From: Bombyx mori | Taxonomy: Eukaryota; Arthropoda; Insecta; Lepidoptera; Bombycidae | Length of the DNA: 64,000 nt | Direction: 5' to 3' | NCBI RefSeq assembly: GCF_030269925.1 | Contig: NC_085112.1 | Span: 5,085,501-5,149,500, forward strand | Part shown: positions 52,981 to 63,561 of the stretch, piece after piece | How the letters are laid out: the number at the start of each line of letters is the position of its first letter | Numbering within the stretch: the stretch's first letter is position 1 | Translations under genes and position numbers: made by a program | The notes under the pieces: model-generated | Database searches by the model: none | Told to the model about the DNA's origin: nothing | The model's input: the letters and a program-made list of their open reading frames with translations, nothing else

Positions 52981-54764
52981 TTTTTTTTTTATGATTGAAG
53001 GATTACTGGTGGCCCGGAGGCCTTTCCAGTTTCACCAGGACAGGTGGGCGAGCAAAGGCTCAGCCAGGAGGGGTGGGATTTGCTAACAGCTACCCGAGCG
53101 CCTCCGAAGGAGACCTAACAGCTCAAGAGCAGCTGCTCCGCGAATGAATCTACTACCGGATCGGAATCGCGACCCGCTGAGAAGATCCGGCGAGAAACTC
53201 AGCGAGCTGATTCATGGGTTAGGTTGCACGGCGAACTCTTTGTCGAGTTCGACGAGTACGGTTACCGAGGTCCCTAAGCCTGCTCCTAGAGCTGAAGGCG
53301 TCTAGTGCGAAGGTTATTGGATCTGATGGATCCGTAAGGACGTGTCTAGGGCGTCGACGGTGACTGGCTCCTGCATGATCAGGATTCGGGGAGTAGTCAG
53401 CGGCGGCTACGATAAGGCGATTATCATGACGCATAGCCTTATCGAAATACCGTTCCGACGCTGACTTCATGTATTTCTGTATAGATTCGAGGCCCAGGTC
53501 GTCGTGTAGGTCAACGTTCCTCACGAACCACGGAGCTCCGACGGCTAACCTGCAAAAGCGGGATTGTAGAGATTGAAGGGTGTCTATGTGCGTGCGGGCC
53601 GCGTGAGCGAACACCACACTCGCGTAAGTCATGACGGGCCTTATGCAAGTTTTGTAAAGTGTCACCTTGTTCCGAAGGGACATTTTACTCCGCTTACAAA
53701 TCATGGGGTAGAGTCTACCGAGAATAAACGCGGCACGGTCACGGACTGATTTTATATGCGGGCGGAATGTCATCGATGCATCCAGGGTAACGCCCAGGTA
53801 CTTGACCTTCCTGGCCCAGGGTATGGATTGACTAAAGAGAGTAATCGGGGGTGTGAGATTCCTCCTCCTAATACGGGAGGAAATCCGTGTGGAGCTTCCC
53901 CTCTGAAAGAGCACCGCAGTACTTTTCGCTGGGTTGATGTCTATGCGCCATTTTCGGAACCACTGTCCTAGGGCTAGGGCTGCGCTCTGAAGCTTCTTCG
54001 CGATTAGGGACTTGTTTCTACTGGAATAGTAAACAGTCGTGTCGTCGGCGAATAAAGCTAAATGGGTCGGCGGCGACCGGGGAATATCGTTAACGAATAA
54101 GCTAAATAGGAGGGGTGAGAGGACAGAGCCTTGCGGGACTCCAGCTGTGAGAGGTCGTGGGGAGGAGCGGGTTCCCTCGACTCGATATCGAAAAGAGCGG
54201 TTCGACAAAAAGTCCCGTATGATGAGCACGAGACTATCCGGCACACCCATGTTGAATAGTTTGAAAATCAAACCGTTGTGCCAGACTTTGTCGAACGCTT
54301 TTGCGACGTCGAAGAAGAGAGCTCCCGTGTATAACGGTTTTGGTCGATTAAGCCCCACAAGAATGTGCTCCGTGAGGCGGTGCACCTGTTGAACGCATGA
54401 GTGATTTGTACGGAATCCGAATTGTTCATCGATGAGAATGCCCTTGGATGAGACGAAGTCTCTGAGGCGTTTGTAGAGCAGACGCTCATACAGTTTGCCT
54501 AGAGACATGAGGAGGCTAATCGGGCGGTAGCTCGTCGGATGATTTTTTGGTTTACCGGGTTTATGTATGCCGATAACGTCCGCTTCTTTCCACACCGCGG
54601 GAAAGATACAGTTCGCCATAGCGGCATTGAAAATAGATGCCAACATCACGATGAGTTGGACGGGTAGAAGTTTAATAACGCGGTTGGATATACCGTCGGA
54701 ACCGGGAGCCTTGCGAGGACGTAGGTCTTTGATCAAGTCTTTAACTTCCATCAGGGTGACGGGT
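52981..54764 (-). mobile_element. 5'-truncated Jockey insertion inside the Helitron
   Basis: On the minus strand it runs from mid ORF2 to the poly-A (a T-run at 52981). TCCAGAGAAGGTTT at 52967-52980 and 54765-54778 is the 14-bp target duplication and belongs to the Helitron. The 3' UTR and the reverse transcriptase part are almost identical to the full element at 17750, so this is a recent event, as is typical of incomplete target-primed reverse transcription. Confidence 0.92.
53219..54764 (-). pseudogene. Truncated Jockey ORF2 (reverse transcriptase and C-terminus)
   Basis: About 515 codons remain open, equal to residues from about 445 to 960 of the full-length ORF2, from TLMEVKDLIKDLRPRKAPG to the RRAT end. 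They include an intact reverse transcriptase core (FFDVAKAFDKV, GVPQGSVLSPLLF, FADDTTVY). The endonuclease is absent. The open frame continues upstream for some 20 codons into Helitron DNA, giving a chance fusion start at 54826 that I do not count. Against the full copy only a handful of residues differ (for example RQKP to RPKP), plus a small deletion near the C-terminus. Confidence 0.88.
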
Positions 54765-54954
54765 TCCAGAGAAGGTTTGAAAGGTAGATAAATATGAAAA
54801 TGGTCGGAATTAAATAAAAATAACAATTTTGTTTTTCCTTTGATGTGTCCCCCGTCGAACGGATTCCTTTTGTTTGCTTTAAGTTTATTTTGTACAAAAG
54901 CTTAAGTCTTTTATTTATCGATTAAGGCACTACGAAGTCTGCCGGGTCAGCTAG

Positions 54955-55744
54955 TTATTAATAAAAGACTTGCTAATAACTAATTAAATTATTAGAAGCT
55001 TCTCTTAGCTTGAATGTATGTACCTACATATATATCTGAATTTGACTAAAAACTTGTAAAGGGAATCGAATATTAAGAAAACGTAGCAGTCAATAGAATA
55101 AAATTGTGCATCGACGTATAACGCGTATTCTAGTTTGGGTTTTAAGAGGTTTTTAAATTCAAGGAAACTGTCTGTACCCTCTTGTATCACGGCAGGGTTC
55201 CGCAGGTTTTCCGCCGCGTTTCACTTTCCCGTGGCTCCCCGAGGGAAGGGCCCCTTAAAAACGCATAAAACCGAAGCAGATCCTACTTATGAATTTGTTT
55301 ATGGCCCCGTTCCTAGACGAGGTTGACACCGAAATCTCGCGGCTTCGGAAAAATAACCATATTCCTAATTTAATGCCCTCTAAATTTTTATTATAACGAT
55401 CGCAATACAAAAGTAATACGAAATAGATAAATACTCAGAATGGTAAAAATAAAAATGATCATTGTTTTAAATTATATTATTCGAAAGGATTATGTAGTTT
55501 TGTTAAAATTAGTTATGACTATGTTTTGGTATTTGCCTATCACGATACCTAAAGGTCTAAGCAGTAGTCTGTCGTGTCGACTTGAGATTCTTAGCAGTAT
55601 TGTATCTATGGACTTCCGACCTTTTAAATGAGAATAAATTATTTTGCGACAAAAATACTCAAGTTATTTAGATCTTATTCGTATTTGCTAAGGATAATCT
55701 AAATTATTCACCGGCTGAAGAATTATTTCATGTTTTTTTTAATC
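54955..55744. other. Unassigned DNA
   Basis: A GC-richer piece at about 55190-55330 has no motif. No gene is seen. Confidence 0.25.
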
Positions 55745-56172
55745 ACTAAATTAATACGTAAAGCAAAAACTTTGTACCCCTTTTTACGAAAATTTCGCGG
55801 GCGTACGAAATTTCCCACACTTATAGAGTATATAAAGAAGGTGTGCAGATTTTTATTTTTCATTTTTTATTTAAGCATAATAAATACATTAAGCCACTAA
55901 AAAGCAATACACTTACTGCCTACCTATCTACCTACCTACCTACCTATGTATTTGTCACAACACATGTAGTAGTATATCTAGTAGGTATATCTAGATAATT
56001 GAGAATAGATTAATATTGTTTGTCTTTAATATTATTGGTCTACAAGTATAGTGTAGTCTTGGCGAAATCTGGGATTATAGAAGTATAATAAATAGTATAT
56101 GACAATAGAACCATAATAATGTTCAAACTTATAATTTCAATTAATATTAGTCGAATTTCGACTACTGGGTTG
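55745..56172 (+). mobile_element. Non-autonomous Helitron, family A copy 2
   Basis: It matches 11343-11761 in order: ATTAATACGTAAAGCAAAAAC, CCTTTTTACGAAAATTTCGC, GTGTAGTCTTGGCGAAATCT and the AGTCGAATTTCGACT hairpin arm. The 5' start and the CTAG end have decayed. A CTAC tetranucleotide repeat has expanded inside (about 55917-55945). Confidence 0.7.
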
Positions 56173-56685
56173 AAACTAGTTAAAAAAAATTCTAATCAGG
56201 ACTCGCGCAAGATTGCTTCACGACAGATTTAATCAGGACTTGGTACCATCTTGTACTGGTCAGATTTACATCTTACAACGACATTTGTGATATAATCGGG
56301 TAAAATACGTTCCACAATTAAATCAACTAATACCTAATTAAATAAATTCAAAGGTTCCTAACCTCGATTTAATACAAAATTTAAATAGTATTTGGCTTGT
56401 AAGAACTATTCGTTCATTATCGGCGTACGTATAAAAAAACCCGCGTCACATTAAGTGCTCAAAATGTTGTTAACCTTTTTTAAAAATAATATTAATAATG
56501 ACCGGGACATGTCACATATGGTCACGTCTGGCTTTAAGCTAACATTCCCTGTACTATAGGAACCAGAGACTGACAAACAAACTTCTGTACGTTTAAATAT
56601 AAATACCTATGTGTGTATATAGTCCTGACAAAGAAACCATCAGTGCTGTTGCTGTGTGAAGCACCATTTCAAATACATACATACA
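56173..56685. other. Unassigned DNA
   Basis: Nothing is recognised. Confidence 0.25.
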
Positions 56686-56888
56686 AGGACGTTTTGTGAG
56701 CCCACACGGGTAAGTACCACAACCCTAGCCATTTATGCCGCGAAGTAGTAACGATTTTTAGATTGAAGGGCGTAGTACCATAGAGCTGAGACTTAGAAGT
56801 AATTTGCTTTGTTGTTGTCTATAGGCTTTGGTACTACATAACAACAGGTATGCCCTAATCTTGTTTATCTGTCTAAGCTATTAAAAAA
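56686..56888 (+). repeat. Diverged Bm1 SINE
   Basis: GACGTTTTGTGAGCCCACAC, GCGAAGTAGTAACGATTTTT and GTTGTCTATAGGCTTTGG follow the Bm1 order. It is an old copy ending in an A-run. Confidence 0.7.
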
Positions 56889-57619
56889 TCTCAATTTAAC
56901 TACGATTAAAAAAACCTCATTTGATTTAAAACTAAAATATGAGAAATAAATTAATAATAATTTGTAGTAGACGGCAGCTTGGCTCTACCTCCGACAATGC
57001 TGATGTCCATGAGCGATAGTGCACACTTGTTATTAGATGAACCCTGTGCTCATCTCACTTCGAAGAGAATAGAAAAAACCGAGCTATTTTACCGTGTATG
57101 CCATTAGTATTACGATTGCTTCTTAATATGCTTACCAAAAAATCTCTTAATTGAAATTATTCGAGACGAGAACAAATCGAAATATATACCTACTTCGATA
57201 CCCACATACAGGTCAAGTTAAAGTAAGGGCTCAACATTCAAAAAGAACGATATTAAAAAATAAAAAACAAAAAAAAAACGCGAACGCTCGCAATAAATAA
57301 TGTTAACAAGTCAAATACGAGCACGCATTGTGACAAAGTGGCAGAAGGTGGTGTCTAACGGAAAGTATGCATCATAACTCAGCTCGTAAATGTTTGGGGT
57401 GCACGATCCCTGTACCCGGAACGCTGAGATTCGTGATGGATCGCCCGAGCAGCGCCACTTCTCAAGGATATTGCCGACTCAAAGACCAGTCTTGATTGAA
57501 ATTGCGACCACCCTATCTGTCCGAATTAAATTAATTCGGGTATTGGTCTAAAAAAAAACTAGGTTAAGCACTGGTATGGTATTGTTATTCATCACTGCAA
57601 GCCCGGTTTGATGTTCAAC
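56889..57619. other. Unassigned DNA
   Basis: No gene or repeat is recognised; a GC-richer stretch lies at about 57340-57500. Confidence 0.25.
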
Positions 57620-57832
57620 ACAACACGCCTGTTCAGTGGTTAGGTATTTGAGCATTAACGACGTAAGCGTCACCACCAAATTTTAAGACACAAGTTCTAT
57701 GGTCATAGATATAGTCAGTATAGTTCAACAGAAGCCGCACCCTTCAAATCGAAAGGCATTATTACTACGCGGCAGAAATAGACTTATGGTATCTACCAAT
57801 GCGGGCTCAAAAGACTGGTACTACCACTAATA
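57620..57832 (-). repeat. Diverged Bm1 SINE
   Basis: GCCGCACCCTTCAAATCGAA and CGCGGCAGAAATAG on the plus strand mark the Bm1 core in reverse, with many other changes. Confidence 0.7.
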
Positions 57833-57944
57833 ATAAAATTTTATCAATTTTCCAAATTTACGTATCTATCTATGCGTCTTTCGGCGCTCGTGCATACTAT
57901 CATTTTTTTGACATGTCTCTCGGCGAGGAAATTTCTACATAGAG

Positions 57945-58133
57945 CGCCTTGTCGTTCAGGGCAAAGTAGATGGTACCAGACCGCGTGGAAGGTTGATCAT
58001 GCGATGGACCGACTAAGTCAAGTCGACAGTTGGCGGCTGTTTGCATGAGTGTACCAGGCTCACGACAAACCGGGAGGAATGGCGATTGCTCGTGAGATGC
58101 ATAGCATCTGCCCATAGCAATGATGCTAAATGA
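57945..58133 (+). pseudogene. LINE ORF2 C-terminal remnant, second family
   Basis: The frame reads RLVVQGKVDGTRPRGRLIMR and WTD, then a stop at 58014-58016, then LHECTRLTTNREEWRLLVR and a stop. This is the GRPRGR-RW-D and HEC-NREEW tail of a lepidopteran LINE. The minus-strand open frame of 124 codons over the same bases is a shadow. Confidence 0.6.
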
Positions 58134-58710
58134 CGACCACGACCGCTCTGACAAGAGTGATACGACAAAGCAAAGGAATCTATACCTACAATGGACTGCC
58201 CCTGTTTGCATGTAAGACGTATTCAGAATGTATGGCACCGCATGTGGCAGCAGATGCGTCAATATACATCTCAAGTTTTACATAATGTATGAGAATTGTT
58301 CGCCGAAGCGCCGTAATATATTGGTATTCTTGAGCTCGCTCGCTCCGTTCTTCGTTCGAGTTTGAAAGTATTATTTATCCGTGAGATGTAGTTAACGGAG
58401 TTAACTGTAGTACGGTTTCGAGATGACATTTACTATTGTTTTTAGAAGATGTGTTACGGTAATAAATTGATCTTTCCGTTATGCATATGAACATGGCGGG
58501 TTTTCGTTTAGTGTTTTCGATAGTAGATGAGTATAAGACCTACCCCTAATTATTTGTATGAGGGCTTTATGTAAATGGTTTAACGAAGGTCGTTAATGAA
58601 AGACCTTTGAGAAAAGTCCATATCGTAAACGCTTTTTAGGGTAGATGACGAAGAGAAGTTCTTTCATTAAGTATATGTTCGAAACTTTTCTATTATTCTA
58701 TGTAGATTAT
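58134..58710. other. Unassigned DNA
   Basis: Nothing is recognised. Confidence 0.25.
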
Positions 58711-58854
58711 GCGGTGGTAGATTCTGCGAAGCACGGCTCTTGCTAGGGTTAGTGTTAGCAACGTTGTCAGGTTTGAGCCCCGTGAGTTCACCTTCTAGGT
58801 AAGGTAACGCTGTAATAGTCTCTCAAGGTTATCAGCTTAGGTAGGCAAAAAAAA
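58711..58854 (+). mobile_element. BMC1/L1Bm-type LINE 3' tail
   Basis: GGTGGTAGATTCTGCGAAGC through TCTCAAGGTTATCAGCTTAG and an A-run match the tail at 47211-47475 but are shorter, the mark of a severe 5' truncation. Confidence 0.7.
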
Positions 58855-59099
58855 GGGGACACAATTAAATTTCCCACTCACGTACCTACATTTAAGTGTA
58901 ACTTCATTCTCATGCAATGAAAGCTTCATTCGTATGCAATGCACACCATATAGGACTATTTATTTACTCGGCGGCTGTCTGTATACGTTCTCACGTTGTC
59001 TATGTGATGTTTTGTACATACATAGCTGTGTGCGGTAAAGGATTCGAAGCGTGGGCCGCGCGAACGCTGGGCGTGTCTGGCCTGAAGCGACGCCCAACC

Positions 59100-59145
59100 G
59101 CGGACCCGCCCCGCTTTCAAAACTATAAACCATTATTCTGAACAC
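59100..59145 (-). mobile_element. Scrap of a Helitron 3' region
   Basis: On the minus strand AATGGTTTATAGTTTTGAAA and GCGGGGCGGGTC resemble the last 45 bases of the repeat ending at 6499. Too short for certainty. Confidence 0.35.
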
Positions 59146-59196
59146 TCAAGAATCTAGGTACAGTTTTATCATTCACAATATAACTAATCCTAAATA

Positions 59197-59615
59197 TCTA
59201 TATATTAATACGTGAAGCAAAAACTCTGTAGGTACCCCTTTTTACGAAAATTGCGCGGACACACTCATAGAGAATATAGAGAAGGAGTGCAGAATGCTAA
59301 TATTTTTTTATTATTATGCATAAAAAATACATTAAATCAATAAAAAAAACATTACACACACTACCATGTATTTGACACACACACACACACGCATATATAT
59401 TTATTTTTAAAGTCTGTGGTCAATTTGACTAGATAGATTAGGTATGTAATACAATAGATTAATATTGTTTGTCTTGAATATTATTTGTCTAGTTTAGCCT
59501 TGGCTCAATCTGTGATTATAGAAGTACAGTCTTTGACAATACAACCGTAATAATGTTCAAGCTTATAATTTCAATTAACTATAGTCGATTTTTGACTACT
59601 GAGGGGCGCCACTAG
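59197..59615 (+). mobile_element. Non-autonomous Helitron, family A copy 3
   Basis: It begins TCTATATATTAATACGTGAA after an A and ends CACTAG before a T, with the weakened hairpin AGTCGATTTTTGACTA near the end. A CA repeat lies at about 59380-59396. It is collinear with 11343-11761. Confidence 0.78.
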
Positions 59616-61800
59616 TATCTGTAACTTTACGTATGTTGATTACGGCTATTGATGTAGGTTTTCTTAGATGATTCTTGTTTATGATGGCTCTCACTCAAGT
59701 GTGTTCTCACTCTTGTATAAGTGTACCATAAGCATATTTCTAGAATACCTTATATTCGAATAATAGCCGGATTAATTACTATTTATACTTGACTAATGAA
59801 TTATTAGTTTAGTTAATTCTTTAAAGTTACATATTGTTGTATAAATCATCACTGATTTCTGCAAATGTGAATGTTAATGATTACTTAATTAAGTAGGTAC
59901 GTAATACGTGTTAGTTGATTCCGTGAGATACTCTGAACAAATGCATAAACATATCTACCCATACTTGTTTTAAGGGCCGACTATTGAAGCATAAGTGACT
60001 GAATGCTTTTTTTTCCGAAAATCGTTTTTGTTTAACTATTGAGTGATTCATGATTAAACCCATTTACATATAATCGATTCTTTATTTTTAACAGAGAAAA
60101 GTAGCGTTATAATCAGGATTAAATTAACAGTATTTTCTAAAGAGCTTCATGAATGCGGTGCCTTTTTAATTACGATACTTTTAATTACATTTTTTTATTA
60201 TTAAAATTTATCTCTTATAAATTAAAAAATTTCACACGGACTAGAGTCAAACAATCTTCCTTTTTTTAAATCATTTACAAGAATGTGAAGATTATCCATC
60301 GAAAAAGGGAGTATAGTTTATGATGGATTTGGGTCTAGATAAAGATGTTGATAAAATCGATTAGTTGTAAATTAGTCCACCACATACGTAGGCAGATCCA
60401 CCATCTCTTGTAGCTAAGCTAATGATACTAATAATATAAGCGTACATAAAATCGTGTGTAAGTAAAAAAAATCTGAATGGTGTTTTTTATGTGGAAACTA
60501 ATAACTATATTTTTTTAAATCGAAACTTTTTCTGCAGTTCGTATAGATTCGAAACAAAAAAAAAAATAGCGTTAACTTTAATAATAAAATGCACACTTAC
60601 AACTGCGTTAACTTTAGTTCACGAAAAAAAAAATTGCTTTACAGTCGACACATTCAATAGTTCCCCAGTCACATCGAACACTGCACAGCACTAAAACACT
60701 GCCACTGAGTCATAGGGTGTACATCACATTAGTACTTTTGTTTATCGTTCGCGTCCCAGGAACTGGGAGGGTCAGCAAAAAAATTATCATCAATAGATAT
60801 TTGTTATCAGTGCTACATCGGAATGTCAGTGTGGCGTGGCGACTGTCAACTGTCTACTAAACGAATCGTCACTGTTCAGTTGCCGCCATGCCCACTTGCG
60901 CAAATTTCGATCTAAAAAGGCGTAAATCACCGAATTCGTGCTTAGAAGCGGACACTCTATTACCACGTTCGATGGCAAAGATTAGAATGTTTTGTATTAG
61001 TATCTTACGTCTTTTAGATATGCGGTTCGAAACACAAAACGTATTTGTTGTGCTACTCTCGCAACTGTGGAACACTTCTCTCCTTCTCTTTCTTTCGGCT
61101 TCTAGTCTCACATTTACATTTAAAATTATTTAATTCTATTAAAATGAAAGCCAAAGAAGACCAGTTCTACTTTTCGATATAGCTTTAAAAATTTTCTAGA
61201 ACTAATCCAAATTTTAGTTTTCATTTGGTTATATTTTTGTTTTCATACATGAACTGAATAGCGCCGTCTCATTTACGCATATATTTCTTGTTTGTTTCAC
61301 GTCGCGCTATTGGGCCAATGGCGATCGTGGAGCGTCCCACCTTACAGCACATAAACTAGCATGGAATATTATGCCCTATCACCTGCGAATAAAGTTTAAC
61401 TTTTTAGCATTTAAAACGAAGTTACCGGCGTTTGTCACGCAAGAGTTCTAATTTTAAATCAAGTGTAGGCGGAGCTCTCACGTCTGAGAATTTGTATTGA
61501 AAAATAAAACGTCTTCGGCCGGAACCTGTTTCGAGAAACTTAAGCCTTTTGTGTACCGAGTTCTTGAGTTCACCTTAACATCGACTTACGTCGTTTCGAC
61601 TTACGCCGGTCGGCATTGCGACTCCCGGCGAAATAAAGTAAAAAAGTTTAGTAACCGGCTTGTCGGTATTTTCCTTCTGTTCTTCGATTTTTGTTTCGTA
61701 AACGGGATGCACGAGAAGCGCAATGCCTTAGGACGGCGTATTCTTATTTTAGGCTAATAAAAAGGCAAAGGTGTCCGATTTAGACAGACTCTTATAATGT
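59616..61800. other. Unassigned DNA far upstream of pb
   Basis: Mostly AT-rich. A denser region at about 60700-61130 has open frames on both strands (80-81 codons), and an ATG in strong context (GCCGCCATGC) at 60888, but no motif. About 61280-61480 has a CCAAT-like element and GC-rich sequence. Either could be promoter or enhancer DNA; nothing more can be said. Confidence 0.3.
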
Positions 61801-62065
61801 TTTTTTTTTTTTTTAATATTACTTTAGAAAATGCTGTAAGAAATGTTTGAGTACGTTTAGTGTTGGGGCGAGTGTTTAGTCTGAGTCGGGTGAACTCATT
61901 ACGAGTTTCGGTCAAGGTCTCGAGGTCGCATCGGTGGGTGGTCGCCTTAATTATGGCCTGCGCCGATTTAAGACTTCTATCTCTTAGTGTGAGAGAGTCG
62001 TGAGTTGTGATGTTCGGCGTCGTAAGGGGGAATACTGAACCCGCTTCATGATTTAGTTTTTATAG
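61801..62065 (-). pseudogene. Unidentified retroposed fragment with open frame and poly-A
   Basis: On the minus strand about 80 codons are open without an ATG, including FPLTTPNITTHDSLTLRDR and LTETRNEFTRLRLNTRPN, and they end in a poly-A of about 15 (a T-run at 61800-61815). This is the look of a 5'-truncated retroposed transcript, either a LINE or a host mRNA. The source is not recognised. Confidence 0.4.
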
Positions 62066-62322
62066 TTTTTTTGACGTGCATGAACGATCTCAGTCTCAAG
62101 GATCTCATGTGTCAAGGACCACCTTGACACATGAGGTCAGTCTCAATTGTATAATTCAACGGTGGCCCCTTTCAAACTAGTCCGTGCTTACAATAACCCC
62201 TATCAGTCGAAGGCGTAAAAAAAAAAAAAAGACATTTGATTTTCATTTAATAATATGTAGGCATGACCATGACAGTCATTCGAGAATATGTCTTAAGTGC
62301 GTATTATCTTAGAAAAAAATAA
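62066..62322. other. Unassigned DNA with a palindrome
   Basis: An inverted repeat, CTCATGTGTCAAGG and CCTTGACACATGAG, lies at about 62104-62134 and can form a 14-bp stem. No gene is seen. Confidence 0.5.
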
Positions 62323-62410
62323 TTGCATCTGTCTGCGGGATTTGAACACGGGCACAGTCGTATCGCTCGCTAAATGTCTATCGGGCGTCTTAACCTCTGG
62401 GCCACGACGA
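62323..62410 (-). repeat. Isolated tRNA-like head of a Bm1-type SINE, diverged
   Basis: On the minus strand TGGCCCAGAGGTTAAGACG (A box) and GTGTTCAAATCCCGC (B box) match the heads at 595, 16669 and 50569. No Bm1 body follows. Confidence 0.6.
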
Positions 62411-62649
62411 ATTCAATTCAAGCAGTTTCGTATTGAACGTAGGTATGTACCTAACTGTCATGCTTTCCTCGCACGTCACTGAATATACATAGGTTAAATA
62501 TGAAATGAGAATCAAACCTTATTTATAAATACAACTGTGCTACAACGGAAATCAATTATAAAAGGTCTCTTTAGCCCATAAGCCGGTTAGATCTTTCTGG
62601 AAATTTATTATAAAATACTGAGCTATTTTTTTAGTTTGTTCTCACTCTG

Positions 62650-62770
62650 TCACATAAACGACCTCACGGTCGACCTCTTGTTGAGTAGCTATCGGGATCT
62701 ATAGGATGTAACGGCTATACGACTCTTAAAACCGAAATATATCACTGCCACGTGGCAGAAATAGCTCACA
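62650..62770 (-). repeat. Strongly diverged Bm1 SINE
   Basis: CACGTGGCAGAAATAG and ACGGCTATACGACTCTTAAAA on the plus strand suggest the Bm1 core in reverse; most of the rest is lost. Confidence 0.5.
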
Positions 62771-63114
62771 AAGAGAGCTAGGAAGGCAAAACGCCACGCC
62801 ACCACTATCTAAGATTTTTTTTCTGGATTATTTCGACTGATTACAATGAATCATTGTCATTGTTTAGACTATCATTAGAATTCATTTACTTTAGATTGTT
62901 GACGATACCAGAGCCTTTCTTGTAGGTAGGTAGGTATTAACGGTCAATGATTTGAGAATTAAAATTTTTTAAACGAAGCCTTTACACAGCAGTCTAATTA
63001 TATCGTGGCAGGTTTGGCAAACAGCCATCGCAAATCCGCCCAATGTTGCCTCCATGCTCAAAGCAACGAAACAAATTTTGGTAAAAATTAATAAATTTTC
63101 TATCGTCATCATTA

Positions 63115-63200
63115 ATGACCTATTATCGTCCACTGTTGGACATAGGCTTCTCCCAAGGCACGCCACGCGTTCCAATCGTAGGTCTCTCGTCTCCATCCAC
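63115..63200 (-). pseudogene. LINE ORF2 C-terminal scrap (RTE-like)
   Basis: The minus strand reads WRALGEAYVQQWTIIG and a stop, the very end of a widespread lepidopteran RTE-like ORF2. About 28 codons survive. Confidence 0.6.
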
Positions 63201-63291
63201 TGCCCCCATCATATAGTTTACACATAAATTCTAAAAGTACTAAATTTTTTATTTTATTCATAAACAATCTAACCTCTACGTATTAGGTCCA

Positions 63292-63423
63292 AGATCCCAC
63301 AGTAAGCCTCAGAAACGCTGGTTGGATCTGGTAAAGGTGAATATGGACGAGAATAACTCGACCCAGAAGGATGCCGAAGACCAAATGGAGGAATTTAAGT
63401 TGGAAAGCGGACTCTGTCACTAG
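63292..63423 (+). pseudogene. LINE ORF2 C-terminal scrap, different family
   Basis: RSHSKPQKRWLDLVKVNMDE and KDAEDQMEEF followed by a stop match the KKRW-D-VK-DM tail of RTE-like elements. 43 codons remain. It is in the opposite orientation to the neighbouring scrap. Confidence 0.6.
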
Positions 63424-63522
63424 ACCAGGCAAACGCTAGGAAGAAGAAGAAGATACGCAATTCTTATTATACTTTATAAAGTTCACATTTATGAGATTTT
63501 TAAATACACACACCCACACACA

Positions 63523-63561
63523 CTGGGTAGGACCGCTTGTGAGTCCGCGCGGGTAGGTACC
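63523..63561 (+). repeat. First 38 bases of a Bm1 body
   Basis: TGGGTAGGACCGCTTGTGAG and GTCCGCGCGGGTAGGTACC match the start of Bm1; then unrelated sequence follows. Confidence 0.75.

Larger units (their letters stand above)
51559..54954 (+). mobile_element. Non-autonomous Helitron, family B, interrupted by two insertions
   Basis: The Helitron parts are 51559-51570, 52869-52980 and 54765-54954. Joined, they match the intact copy at 15779-16056: TC start after A, GCTGTTCGTTAGTCTCGC block, and GGGTCAGCTAG end before T. A mariner sits in its first 12 bases at a TA, and a truncated Jockey sits in the middle with a 14-bp duplication. The Helitron is therefore the oldest layer. Confidence 0.8.

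Noticed and set aside
54765..54826. Helitron-derived N-terminus of the truncated Jockey ORF2 as a new fused gene
   Set aside because: The 20 extra codons are reading through Helitron DNA by chance; no promoter or conservation is evident.
57900..58274. 124-codon minus-strand protein
   Set aside because: The plus strand carries a recognisable LINE ORF2 tail over the same bases.
62969..63196. 75-codon minus-strand protein
   Set aside because: The bases are better explained by an RTE-like ORF2 end in another frame at 63115-63200.
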